A stretch of 64,000 bases of DNA from Candidatus Koribacter versatilis Ellin345 (lineage in GTDB: Bacteria > Acidobacteriota > Terriglobia > Terriglobales > Acidobacteriaceae). The notes beneath the pieces are model-generated. The model ran no database searches. It had not been told where the DNA came from and saw only the letters and a program-made list of their open reading frames with translations. The translations under genes and the position numbers were made by a program. The stretch lies in assembly GCF_000014005.1 (NCBI RefSeq), contig NC_008009.1, positions 372,001-436,000 on the forward strand, given 5' to 3'. Shown here in pieces: positions 51,981 through 60,545 of the stretch. How positions within the stretch are numbered: the first letter of the stretch is position 1; each line of letters begins with the position of its first letter.

Positions 51981-54485
51981 ATGCGTCTGCTCAAATCCCT
52001 TCCGATTGCCTGCCTGCTAGCCGCGCTTTCCCACGCGCAGCAACCCGACTTCGCACCCATCGCGCATTTCCCGCTAACCACGTCGCCGCTAACAATCCAT
52101 CAGCGCGCCCAGGAACGCCTACCCTTCAGCGTCACCGGCGATACCGGCGCCATCCTCGGCCAGCAGGACGGCAGCTTCGAACTCTGGCACTTTCCCGATA
52201 AAGTCTTCGCTCACGTGAGTATTCACGCCGCGCTTAAAGATTATCCCGTCCCCATCGAACTCAATCCTCTCGCGGCCACCATCGATGTCGCACCCGATCA
52301 CACCACCATTACCTACTCCCACGCTGCTATCACCGTGAAGCAACACATGTTCCTGGCGCGAGGATTGCAGGATGCCCCCGCGCCGCTCGTGATGTTCGAA
52401 ATTGAATCCATCCGTCCCGTAACCCTCACCATCGACCTCGATCCCGTCATGCAACACATGTGGCCGGCATTGAATGGCAACCGCCCTGGAGCAGGCTGGA
52501 TCCCCATGGGCACCGGTGGTGCGTACATGCTCGAGACCGAAGACCCCAGCTTCTACGGCATGATCGCCATGCCCAATGCGCAGCCCGGCATCATGGCTCC
52601 GTATCAGGAGCGCCCGAAAGATTACCCGCTCCAATTCATCCTCTCGTACGACCCGCAACGCGACGGCAATAAGTATTTCCCGCTGCTAACACATGTCGTA
52701 GATGGCGGCACCCTCCGTGGTCAGGAGCGCACCTCGCAACTCACATCAGAGATCGCCGAGATCGCCGCGAACTTGCCGAAGTACTACGGCGCCAGCCGCG
52801 ACTACTACGCCCATTTCTTCGATACTCATCTAACTGTCGAAACGCCCGATCCCCTCTTCGATCAAGCGCTGCGCTGGGCCGAGATCTCCATAGACCAACT
52901 CAAGGTCCGAAAAGGAAATGAAGTCGGACTCGTCGCTGGTGTCTACCCGTCGGCCGATTCCGACCGCCCTGGCTTCGGCTGGTTCTTCGGACGCGACAGC
53001 CTCTGGACCACCTTCGCCCTCCACAGCGAAGGTGACTTCGCCACCTCGCGCAACGCCCTTGAATTCCTGATCGCGCGCCAGCGCGCCGACGGCAAAATCA
53101 TGCACGAATACTCCCAATCCGCCGACCGCGTAGATTGGCCCTCATTCCCTTACATGTACGCCGCCGCCGACGCCACCCCGCTCTTCATCCTCGCCATGCA
53201 CGACTACCTTCGCACTACTGGCGACGACGCCTTCATCCAAAAGCACTGGAAAAATATCAAGCGCGCCTACGATTTCTTGCGCGCCCACGACTCCGACGGT
53301 GACGGCATTTACGACAACTCGCAAGGAACCGGTTGGGTCGAGTCCTGGCCGCCCGGAATGCCGCAACAAGAGCTCTACCTGGCCGCCCTCGACCAGCAAG
53401 CCACTGCTGCAATCGGAGACCTCGCAAAAACACTAGGCGACGACACTCTCACCAAGTCCGCGCACGACACAGCCGAATCCATCCGCACCAAGCTCAACGC
53501 CTATCTCGCTCCTGACGGTATCTACGCCTTCAGCCGCAACAAAGACGGCAGCTACGACACCACGCCTACGTCCTATCCCGCCGTCGCCTGGTGGACCGGC
53601 GAACTTGCTCTTCCCAACGCCGCCAAGACCCTCGACTTCTACGCCGCCAGCGATCTCAACGCCGACTGGGGCTCTCGCGCCATCGCGCAAAGCAACCAGC
53701 TCTACGACCCCATCAGTTACCACCAGGGCTCCATCTGGCCGCTCTTCACCGGATGGACCGCCATGGCCGAGTTCCGCGCCGGACGTTCCCTCGCGGGCCT
53801 CCAGCACTTGCGCGAGAACCTGCGCCTCACCTGGGAAGGCGATCCCGGCAACGTCACCGAATTAATGTCCGGAAAATTCAACGAGCCATTAGGCCGCAGC
53901 ACCGCGCATCAACTCTGGTCTTCCGCCATGGTCCTTACGCCCGCCATCCGGGGCCTCTTCGGCATCGAGACCAACGTCTCACAGCACAAGCTGTTCGTAG
54001 TCCCGCAACTCCCGCCCGAGTGGCCCCGCGCCGTCGTCCATCACGTCCCTTACGGCGACACCGAACTCGACATCACTTACCAACGCCAGGGCACAACGCT
54101 CAACATCACGGTAACTTCAGCGAAGGCCATCCCGCTCTGCGTGATCCCCGAGCGCACCGACCGCATGTGCAAGGTCGCACCGGCAACCACCCACACCGCG
54201 AGCATCACGTTGCCGGATGTCCAAGTATCGCTTCCCGATGAAGCGCCGCGCCCTGGCGATGCAAGCCATCTCCTCCGCGTCATCAACCAGCAGTACGAAG
54301 GCCGCAAACTGGCGCTCACCCTCGAAGCCCCCGCCGGTTCCCATCAGCAACTTCCGCTGCAAATGAACGACCCGCGCGTGAAGACCGTCACCGCGCAAGG
54401 CGCCACCATAAACAAAGAAACGCTGGAAGTCGCATTCCCGACAGGCGAAGGCTTCCAGCGTCAAATCGTCACTCTAACTTGGTAG
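51981..54485 (+). CDS. exported six-hairpin glycoside hydrolase (amylo-alpha-1,6-glucosidase-like)
   Basis: 834 residues with a signal peptide (about 1-19, ALSHAQQ). An N-terminal beta-sandwich is followed by an (alpha/alpha)6 barrel (about 290-640) with motifs GFGWFFGRDSLWTTFAL, EYSQSADRVDWPSFPYMYAAADATPLFILAMHDYL and YHQGSIWPLFTGWTAMAEFRAGR typical of glycogen-debranching/GH63-like clans, then a C-terminal beta domain. It probably trims alpha-glucan or related oligosaccharides in the periplasm. It follows the kinase by 45 nt but looks unrelated to efflux and may have its own promoter. Confidence 0.8.
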   Translation: MRLLKSLPIACLLAALSHAQQPDFAPIAHFPLTTSPLTIHQRAQERLPFSVTGDTGAILGQQDGSFELWHFPDKVFAHVSIHAALKDYPVPIELNPLAATIDVAPDHTTITYSHAAITVKQHMFLARGLQDAPAPLVMFEIESIRPVTLTIDLDPVMQHMWPALNGNRPGAGWIPMGTGGAYMLETEDPSFYGMIAMPNAQPGIMAPYQERPKDYPLQFILSYDPQRDGNKYFPLLTHVVDGGTLRGQERTSQLTSEIAEIAANLPKYYGASRDYYAHFFDTHLTVETPDPLFDQALRWAEISIDQLKVRKGNEVGLVAGVYPSADSDRPGFGWFFGRDSLWTTFALHSEGDFATSRNALEFLIARQRADGKIMHEYSQSADRVDWPSFPYMYAAADATPLFILAMHDYLRTTGDDAFIQKHWKNIKRAYDFLRAHDSDGDGIYDNSQGTGWVESWPPGMPQQELYLAALDQQATAAIGDLAKTLGDDTLTKSAHDTAESIRTKLNAYLAPDGIYAFSRNKDGSYDTTPTSYPAVAWWTGELALPNAAKTLDFYAASDLNADWGSRAIAQSNQLYDPISYHQGSIWPLFTGWTAMAEFRAGRSLAGLQHLRENLRLTWEGDPGNVTELMSGKFNEPLGRSTAHQLWSSAMVLTPAIRGLFGIETNVSQHKLFVVPQLPPEWPRAVVHHVPYGDTELDITYQRQGTTLNITVTSAKAIPLCVIPERTDRMCKVAPATTHTASITLPDVQVSLPDEAPRPGDASHLLRVINQQYEGRKLALTLEAPAGSHQQLPLQMNDPRVKTVTAQGATINKETLEVAFPTGEGFQRQIVTLTW

Positions 54486-54488
54486 GCG

Positions 54489-55853
54489 CTACTCCACCCA
54501 CACCGTCTTAATATTCAAAAATTCGTGCAGCCCGTGCACGCCCAGTTCGCGCCCATGTCCTGACTGCTTCACCCCACCAAACGGCAGCCGCGGATCCGAC
54601 GCGACCATCTTGTTGACGTAAACCATGCCCGCTTCGATATCGCGAATAAAACGTTCCTGCTCCGCTGGCTCGTTCGTCCACACACTCGCGCCCAGCCCAA
54701 AGCGACTGTCGTTCGCAATCGCGATCGCCTCATCAATGTTCTTCACCCGAAATACCGAAGCCACCGGCCCGAAGAACTCTTCCTTATAAGCCGGAGATTC
54801 TTTCGGGATATCGGTAATCACTGTCGGCGCAAAAAAGTTTCCCGGCCGTTTGATCACCGCTCCGCCTGTCAACACCCGCGCTCCCGCATCCACCGAAGCT
54901 TTCAGGTCGCGCTCCAGATCCGTCACCCCGCTCGGTGTCGAGAGTGGCCCGAGTTCCGTCGCGTCATCCATCGGGTCGCCAATCTTCAGCCCCGCCATCT
55001 TCGCCACGAATTTCTCAGTAAACGAATCAGCGATTGCTTCGTGAACAATGAAGCGCTTCGCCGCGATACACGACTGTCCATTGTTCTGCACCCGCGCCGT
55101 CACCGCAGTAGCCACCGCGGTCTCTAAATTGGCGCTTGGCATCACGATGAACGGATCGCTTCCGCCCAACTCCAGCACAACCTTCTTGATCTGCTTCGCA
55201 GCCGACACGCCAACTTCAATCCCAGCGCCTTCGCTACCCGTGAGGGTCGCGGCCATGATGCGCGAATCCGAGAGAATCGCATCTACCGCCTTCGCTCCGA
55301 TTAGCAGCGTCTGAAACACACCTTCGGGAAATCCCGCTCGCCGCAGAATGTCTTCGATTGCCAGCGCGCACTGCGGCACGTTCGACGCGTGCTTCAGCAG
55401 CCCAACGTTTCCTGCCATCAACGCTGGAGCCACGAACCGAAACACCTGCCAGAACGGAAAATTCCACGGCATAATCGCCAGCACCGGCCCAATCGGCTGG
55501 TACTTTACAAAGCTCCGTTTCGCGCTGGTCTGCACAATCTCGTCCGCCATCAAGCGTTCGGTGTTCTCCGCATAGTAGCGGCACGCGGTCGCGCACTTCG
55601 CCGCCTCTGCCACTGCGGCCTTCAGCGGCTTGCCCATCTCCAAAGTCATAATGCGCCCAAGTTCCTGCTTCTCCGCTTCGAGCAGTTCGGCCGTCTTGTT
55701 CATCCATGCCGCGCGCTTGGAATACGGCAGCAGTCGGTAGGTAGAAAAAGTTGCGTGCGCCTTGGCGATCTTCGCTTCGATCTGTTCTGGGGTGAGCGCT
55801 TCAAACGTCTTCAGTACTTCGCCGGTGGCAGGATTCACACTCGCGATGGCCAT
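54489..55853 (-). CDS. NAD(P)-dependent aldehyde dehydrogenase (succinate-semialdehyde type)
   Basis: 454 residues. The catalytic Cys in NNGQSCIAAKRF, general base Glu in LELGGSDPFIVM, the PWNFPFWQVFR cofactor segment and the C-terminal SGHGRELGVHGLHEFLNIKTVWVE match short-form succinate-semialdehyde dehydrogenases. The ATG at 55853 follows CGGAG and gives the family N-terminus (AIASVNPATGE). It is convergent with the glycosidase (3 nt between stops) and divergent from the DUF3079 gene across a 117-bp region with a Crp/Fnr-type site. Confidence 0.92.
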   Translation of the reverse strand: MAIASVNPATGEVLKTFEALTPEQIEAKIAKAHATFSTYRLLPYSKRAAWMNKTAELLEAEKQELGRIMTLEMGKPLKAAVAEAAKCATACRYYAENTERLMADEIVQTSAKRSFVKYQPIGPVLAIMPWNFPFWQVFRFVAPALMAGNVGLLKHASNVPQCALAIEDILRRAGFPEGVFQTLLIGAKAVDAILSDSRIMAATLTGSEGAGIEVGVSAAKQIKKVVLELGGSDPFIVMPSANLETAVATAVTARVQNNGQSCIAAKRFIVHEAIADSFTEKFVAKMAGLKIGDPMDDATELGPLSTPSGVTDLERDLKASVDAGARVLTGGAVIKRPGNFFAPTVITDIPKESPAYKEEFFGPVASVFRVKNIDEAIAIANDSRFGLGASVWTNEPAEQERFIRDIEAGMVYVNKMVASDPRLPFGGVKQSGHGRELGVHGLHEFLNIKTVWVE

Positions 55854-55903
55854 GAGTTCTCCGTAAACGCTCCTATGATACTGCGCGGCCAAAAAACGGA
55901 CGC

Positions 55904-55919
55904 TATGACACAAGTCACA
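55904..55919. promoter_or_regulatory. Crp/Fnr-type operator between the aldehyde dehydrogenase and DUF3079 genes
   Basis: TATGAC-ACAA-GTCACA, same half-sites and 4-bp spacing as the site upstream of ric (34143). It lies about 50 bp from both divergent starts. Confidence 0.6.
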
Positions 55920-55970
55920 TCCGCACCGGGCGCTCAGTGAGCCTCTAGCCTCGAAGCAAAGAGGTGCGCG

Positions 55971-56171
55971 ATGCCCAGGGTCCCACTGCATCCTAAGAAC
56001 CCCGAACGCGTCTGCTGGGGATGCGACAAATGTTGCCCGGCCGATTCCCTCGATTGTGGCAACGGCACAGTGCGCACCCAGCATCCCGTCGAGATCTTCG
56101 GTGAAGACTGGCTGGAATTCTCCAAGCCACGGCCGAATCCTGAGTCAAGTCATTCCGGAACCGCAGATTAG
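55971..56171 (+). CDS. DUF3079 family protein
   Basis: 66 residues: LHPKNPERVCWGCDKCCPADSLDCGNGTVRTQHPVEIFGEDW is the conserved core of DUF3079, a tiny Cys-rich protein (CxxC, CC, C) that may bind zinc. Function unknown. It precedes adhE by 152 bp on the same strand and is divergent from the aldehyde dehydrogenase. Confidence 0.88.
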   Translation: MPRVPLHPKNPERVCWGCDKCCPADSLDCGNGTVRTQHPVEIFGEDWLEFSKPRPNPESSHSGTAD

Positions 56172-56184
56172 TCCTCACAAGGCC

Positions 56185-56202
56185 CGGTGACGCCGCTCAC
56201 CG
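56185..56202. promoter_or_regulatory. GGTGA-N6-TCACC palindrome upstream of adhE
   Basis: CGGTGA-CGCCGC-TCACCG, 6-bp perfect arms with the N6 spacing of CRP-type sites, 122 bp upstream of the adhE start. Confidence 0.35.
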
Positions 56203-56323
56203 TCATCTGGTCGCGACCGATTCATACTTCTTCGTTGCCCGCTGGGTGCTCGACCCAGCTTTATGCGGCCCGAATCAAGGTCGTGGGGCGATCCAGGCTC
56301 CAGCTCACGCCGAAGAGGTATCT

Positions 56324-58969
56324 ATGCCAACCAAAACACTTGAAGAAAAGACTGCAAAACTTAGCCCAGAGCGAATCGCCCACCTCGAGGGCCTCGTCGA
56401 CAACGCCCGCGCCGCCGCATCCGCGTTCCTGCAATTCACCCAGGAGGACGTAGACCGCATCGTGAAGCAAATGGTCCTCGCCGGCATGGAACACGCGCAG
56501 AAACTCGCGCAGATGGCCGTCGAAGAGACCATGCTCGGCGTCCTCGAAGACAAGGTCATCAAGAACATGGTGGCTACCGAGTTCGTCTACAACTATGTCA
56601 AGGACAAGCGCACCGTCGGCATTATTCGCGAATATCCCGAGCGCCGGCTGACCGAGATCGCCGAACCCATTGGCGTGATCTTTTCGCTCATCCCCATCAC
56701 GAACCCAACTTCGACCGTTCTTTTCAAGTGCATCATGGCGATCAAAACGCGCAACGCGGTCATCTTCAGCCCGCATCCGCGCGCCTGGCGCTGCTGCAAG
56801 GAAGCCGTCCATGTGATGTATGAGGCTGCGCGCAAGCACGGCGCTCCCGACGGTGTCTTCGCCTGCCTCGAATCCCACAACCTCGACGACAACGACTACC
56901 TGATGCACCACAAATATGTCTCGATGATCGACGCCACCGGTGGCCCGAGCGCCGTGAAAGCCGCGTATAGCTCCGGTAAACCGGCTCTCGGCGTCGGCGC
57001 CGGCAACACGCCCGTCTATCTCGAGAAGACCGCTGACATCAACATGGCTGTCGTTGACATCATCACCTCCAAGACATTCGACAACGGCACCATCTGCGCC
57101 TCTGAACAAACTGTCGTCATTGACGACGAGATCTACGACACTGTATTGAAGAAGTTCTCCGACCTCGGCACGCACATCTGCAACGAAGGCGAGACCGAAC
57201 TGCTCGGTCGTACTGTCATTGATCCTGACACCGGCGCCATGCAACCCATGGCGGTCGGTCAGAAAGCCGCTGATATCGCCGCTGCTGTCGGCATCGAAGT
57301 GCAGCCCAAGACGAAGCTGATCATCGCGCCAATCAAGGGTGTCGGCCCGAATCACCCGCTCTCCGTTGAAAAGCTCTTCCCGGTGCTCGCCGTCTATCGC
57401 GCCCACTCAACCGAAGAAGCGCTCGACGTCTGCGTCGCCGTGAATCGCGCCGGAGGTCTCGGCCACACCGCCGTCATCTTCTCCAGGAACGACGACATCA
57501 TTCACCGCTTCGGCATTCTGCTCAACGCCGGCCGCCTCATCGTCAACTCGCCCGGCTCCATCGGCGCCCTCGGCGGAGTTTATAACGACATGGTCCCGAC
57601 GTTTTCCTTCGGCTGCGGCACCGGCGGCGGCAACAGCACCATGGACAACGTCAACGTCTATCACTACCTCAACATCAAGCGGCTCGCGCGGAGGACGCCT
57701 CCTTCTATGTGGTTCCGCATCCCCAACCAGATTTACTTCAACCCGAATTCCATCCAGAACCTGGCTACGTTCCCCACCCGCTCCACGGTCATCGTCACCA
57801 ACCCACCGCTCGAGCAGATGGGACACGTGGATATCGTGCGCCGATACATCCCCGCCGACACGCGCATTCACGTCCTCGTCATCCCCGATTGCGAACCGGA
57901 ACTGAAGGCGGTCATGGATGGTGTCGAAGCGCTGAACTTCTACAAAGCCGATCAGATCATCGCCCTCGGAGGCGGCTCCGTGATCGACGCCGCGAAGATG
58001 ATGAAGTTGAAATATGAATCGCCGGATGCGAACTTCGAAGAACTCGGCTCGCCGTTCCTCGATCTTCGCAAGCGGGTCGTCCAATTCCCGACCGAGAAGA
58101 AGCACCACGCGCGTTTGATCGCCGTTCCCACCACCAGCGGCACCGGCAGCGAAGTCACCCCCTTCGCCGTTCTCTTCGATAAAGCCCGCCAGCGCAAGAT
58201 CACCCTCGCCGACTACTCGCTCAGCCCCGACGTCGCCATCGTCGATCCGCAGTTCGTCATGTCGATGCCCAAAGGCCTCACCGCCGATACCGGCATCGAC
58301 TGCCTGACCCACGCGCTCGAAGCCGGCGTCTCAAACTACGCCAGCCCCTATACCGACTCCAACGCCATGCAGGCCATCCGCCTCGCGTTCAAGTACCTGC
58401 CGATCGCCTACGAAAATCCGCAGGACGAAGAAGCCCGCAACACCATGCACAACGCGGCCACCATCGCCGCAATCGCGTTCTCCAATGCGTCGGTCGGACT
58501 CAATCACGCACTAGCCCACGCCTTCGGCGCACGCTTCGGCGTCCCCCACGGCCGCGCCAACGCCTTAATGCTGCCGCACGTAATCGCCTTCAACGCCGCC
58601 GTTCCGCAGAAGTTCATGCCGTCGCCGAACCAGCAGGGCTACGTGGCGCACAAGAAGTACGCCATGATCGCCGACCTTCTCGGATTGCCCGGTCACACCG
58701 TCGAAGAGAAAGTCGCAAGCCTCATCACCGCCGTCGAGGAGTTGCTCGATCGCCTCAACCTCCCACGCTCCATCGCCAGCATGGGCATCAAACGCGAAGA
58801 CTTCGAAAGTGCCATGCCCGAGCTGGTCAAAGCCGCTTTCGAAGACCCGTCCTGGCTCTCCAACCCGCGCATGCCGCTGATGTCCGAGCTTCAGGAACTC
58901 TTCCTGCAAGCCTACGAAGGTTCCGGCAGGAAGAAAGCAGAGGCGAGAGAAGAAGCAACTGTCTCGTAG
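56324..58969 (+). CDS. adhE: bifunctional acetaldehyde-CoA/alcohol dehydrogenase
   Basis: 881 residues, the usual AdhE size. The N-terminal aldehyde dehydrogenase domain (about 1-440) has the catalytic Cys in GTICASEQ (C258). The C-terminal iron-dependent alcohol dehydrogenase (about 460-870) has GGGSVIDAAKMMK, TTSGTGSEVTPFAV and HALAHAFGARFGVPHGRANA with the metal-binding His residues. It converts acetyl-CoA to ethanol with two NADH, and the enzyme assembles into spirosomes. The ATG at 56324 follows GAGG; the frame upstream is non-coding in character. Its presence implies fermentative or microaerobic capacity. Confidence 0.95.
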   Translation: MPTKTLEEKTAKLSPERIAHLEGLVDNARAAASAFLQFTQEDVDRIVKQMVLAGMEHAQKLAQMAVEETMLGVLEDKVIKNMVATEFVYNYVKDKRTVGIIREYPERRLTEIAEPIGVIFSLIPITNPTSTVLFKCIMAIKTRNAVIFSPHPRAWRCCKEAVHVMYEAARKHGAPDGVFACLESHNLDDNDYLMHHKYVSMIDATGGPSAVKAAYSSGKPALGVGAGNTPVYLEKTADINMAVVDIITSKTFDNGTICASEQTVVIDDEIYDTVLKKFSDLGTHICNEGETELLGRTVIDPDTGAMQPMAVGQKAADIAAAVGIEVQPKTKLIIAPIKGVGPNHPLSVEKLFPVLAVYRAHSTEEALDVCVAVNRAGGLGHTAVIFSRNDDIIHRFGILLNAGRLIVNSPGSIGALGGVYNDMVPTFSFGCGTGGGNSTMDNVNVYHYLNIKRLARRTPPSMWFRIPNQIYFNPNSIQNLATFPTRSTVIVTNPPLEQMGHVDIVRRYIPADTRIHVLVIPDCEPELKAVMDGVEALNFYKADQIIALGGGSVIDAAKMMKLKYESPDANFEELGSPFLDLRKRVVQFPTEKKHHARLIAVPTTSGTGSEVTPFAVLFDKARQRKITLADYSLSPDVAIVDPQFVMSMPKGLTADTGIDCLTHALEAGVSNYASPYTDSNAMQAIRLAFKYLPIAYENPQDEEARNTMHNAATIAAIAFSNASVGLNHALAHAFGARFGVPHGRANALMLPHVIAFNAAVPQKFMPSPNQQGYVAHKKYAMIADLLGLPGHTVEEKVASLITAVEELLDRLNLPRSIASMGIKREDFESAMPELVKAAFEDPSWLSNPRMPLMSELQELFLQAYEGSGRKKAEAREEATVS

Positions 58970-58993
58970 TGGGATTGTCTTGCTGCGCGCACG

Positions 58994-59821
58994 TTACCGC
59001 TGGCACTCCGGACAGAAATAGGTCTTCCGCGCCTGCGCGCCCTGCCGCTTCACCTCGATGCGCGTGCCACACCGCCGGCAAGGCAATCCGGCGCGCCCGT
59101 ACACCCATAACCGCTCATAGGGATCGGACCGTCCCGTCGTCCGCCGAAACCCCGTGTACGTAACGATCTTGTCCCCCGACGTATCACTCACGTTCGAAGT
59201 CATCAACTCCCGCGCCTTGGTCGCCACGCGTAAAAGCTCTTCTTCACTCAACGAGGAAATCTTCCGAAACGGATCCAGTCGGCAGGCGAAGCAGATCTCC
59301 GACTTGAATACATTCCCCGGTCCGGCGAGAACACTTTGATGCAACAGGGTATCTCCCAACTCCAAATCCCCATGCGCTCGCAACCGTTCGACGCTTGCCG
59401 GAATATCAAACTCTGCTCCGAGCAGATCGTCACCAAGCTGATTCAATCTCGCGCGCCGCTTCAGCGACTCCTCGGTATGAAACTCAGCTACCGGTACGCG
59501 AAACGCGACAGCCAATATGTCCGAGGTCTCAATCACTACCCGCATATCGTTACGGGATCGCTGCCATTGCTCGCCAGGCCGGTAGATATGCCAGCTCCCG
59601 CTCATCAGCATGTGCGTGAGCAGAATGAGATCGCCGGAAAAGTGCATGAGCATCCACTTGCCGCGCGCCTCCACGTCGACGACGGTCCTTCCCGCGAGCG
59701 GCGCATCTTCATCCACGCGCGCCAGCTTCGGCAGCACCGTCTCAAATCGCGTTACGACCTTCCCCGCAAGCGCGCGCTGCAACGTCCGCGCCGCGCGAAA
59801 AATGGTATCTCCCTCAGGCAT
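58994..59821 (-). CDS. nei: Fpg/Nei-family DNA glycosylase (endonuclease VIII-like)
   Basis: 275 residues. The N-terminus PEGDTIFRAARTL carries the catalytic P2 and E3, with the GDTI form typical of Nei rather than MutM. The H2TH region (LHQSVLAGPGNVFKSEICFACRLDPF) and a C-terminal zinc finger (CRRCGTRIEVKRQ...TYFCPECQR) are complete. It excises oxidised pyrimidines and cleaves the abasic site. Convergent with adhE (24 nt between). A G-rich tract lies upstream of its start. Confidence 0.92.
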   Translation of the reverse strand: MPEGDTIFRAARTLQRALAGKVVTRFETVLPKLARVDEDAPLAGRTVVDVEARGKWMLMHFSGDLILLTHMLMSGSWHIYRPGEQWQRSRNDMRVVIETSDILAVAFRVPVAEFHTEESLKRRARLNQLGDDLLGAEFDIPASVERLRAHGDLELGDTLLHQSVLAGPGNVFKSEICFACRLDPFRKISSLSEEELLRVATKARELMTSNVSDTSGDKIVTYTGFRRTTGRSDPYERLWVYGRAGLPCRRCGTRIEVKRQGAQARKTYFCPECQR

Positions 59822-59861
59822 GTAAATCCCGTTCGATGTACTCGGTTGTCAGATGTGATTT

Positions 59862-59890
59862 TGTCATCCTGAGCGGAGTCGAAGGACATC
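59862..59890. repeat. dispersed repeat (TGTCATCCTGAG type)
   Basis: Begins TGTCATCCTGAGCGGAGTCG and continues GAAGGACATC, an interspersed sequence I recall from acidobacterial intergenic DNA; a degenerate relative is at 16953. Confidence 0.5.
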
Positions 59891-59920
59891 TATCGTCTCC
59901 AGCAAGGTTAACGGAAGAGT

Positions 59921-59940
59921 ACCCCACCCCCCCCACCCCC
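59921..59940. repeat. C-rich tract, potential G-quadruplex on the minus strand
   Basis: C-runs of 4, 8 and 5 separated by single A residues. On the minus strand this gives enough G-runs for a quadruplex, about 100 nt upstream of the nei start. Confidence 0.5.
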
Positions 59941-59948
59941 TGGATTCT

Positions 59949-60023
59949 GTTTTCAATGGTTTAGGCTGTGGATTTCCCGTAAAAATTTCAATCCAAAGCA
60001 CTTACAGCCAAAAATTTGAAAAC
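59949..60023. repeat. nested inverted-repeat element
   Basis: Three arm pairs nest in order: GTTTTCAA (59949) with TTGAAAAC (60016), GGCTGT (59964) with ACAGCC (60004), and GGATT (59970) with AATCC (59990). The transcript or single strand could fold into one long interrupted hairpin. Confidence 0.6.
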
Positions 60024-60238
60024 AAGTCACTTCCGCCTGTCAGTTGCAGAAGTCCGAAACCATCCGCCGCGCGCGCCCGTTGACTCATTCATAAACGCCT
60101 GCGCTCCCGGACGGCCACGGCAGGGCTAATACGCCCTACCACCCCAACGCGCGCAAAGAGGCGCGTGCCGGGGACCCCGGCATTGGGTCAGATTAGCTGG
60201 ATCGTGTCACGAAGAATGTGATGGGTGAGTGGGATCGA

Positions 60239-60254
60239 TGTGAGATGGGTCACA
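60239..60254. promoter_or_regulatory. CRP-type palindrome in the intergenic region
   Basis: TGTGA-GATGGG-TCACA matches the CRP core exactly. No gene starts close by (nei starts 418 bp away), so its target is unclear. Confidence 0.35.
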
Positions 60255-60421
60255 AGGATATTGCTACAGCGGACGGCGATGGTAACAACTACAGGTGATG
60301 AAGTGAAGATCACCGCCTCCGTAGTGACGTTCCAATCCCCAAGGCATGTCAACAGACTAGGTTGTCGCTTCGCTCCGGTTCTGTGACAGGGGACACAGAA
60401 TCGTAGTGCGAGTGTCTACTT

Positions 60422-60452
60422 CCCCAGGTCTCGAAAATCGCGCGACCCGGGG
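60422..60452. repeat. CCCAGGTCTCG-type hairpin repeat
   Basis: CCCCAGGTCTCG (60422-60433) pairs with CGCGACCCGGGG (60441-60452), 10 of 12 positions, followed by CACCCC. A related copy is at 62222, and single-arm GACCTGGGCCACC fragments are near 60501 and 62294. Confidence 0.55.
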
Positions 60453-60545
60453 CACCCCAGCATTTTGTAAGAGTCGACAAGAAAAAGAACACTAAAGCAG
60501 ACCTGGGCCACCCGCCGCATGCGGGGCTTGTTCTTTTCTCAGCAT

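Larger units (their letters stand above)
59822..60545. other. repeat-rich intergenic region
   Basis: 724 bp with no credible gene. In order it holds a TGTCATCCTGAG-type repeat (59862), a C-rich tract (59921-59940), a nested inverted repeat (59949-60023), an exact CRP-type palindrome (60239), a GGTGAT/ATCACC hairpin (60294-60314), a TTCTGTG/CACAGAA hairpin (60379-60400) and a CCCAGGTCTCG-type hairpin repeat (60422-60452). Confidence 0.65.
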
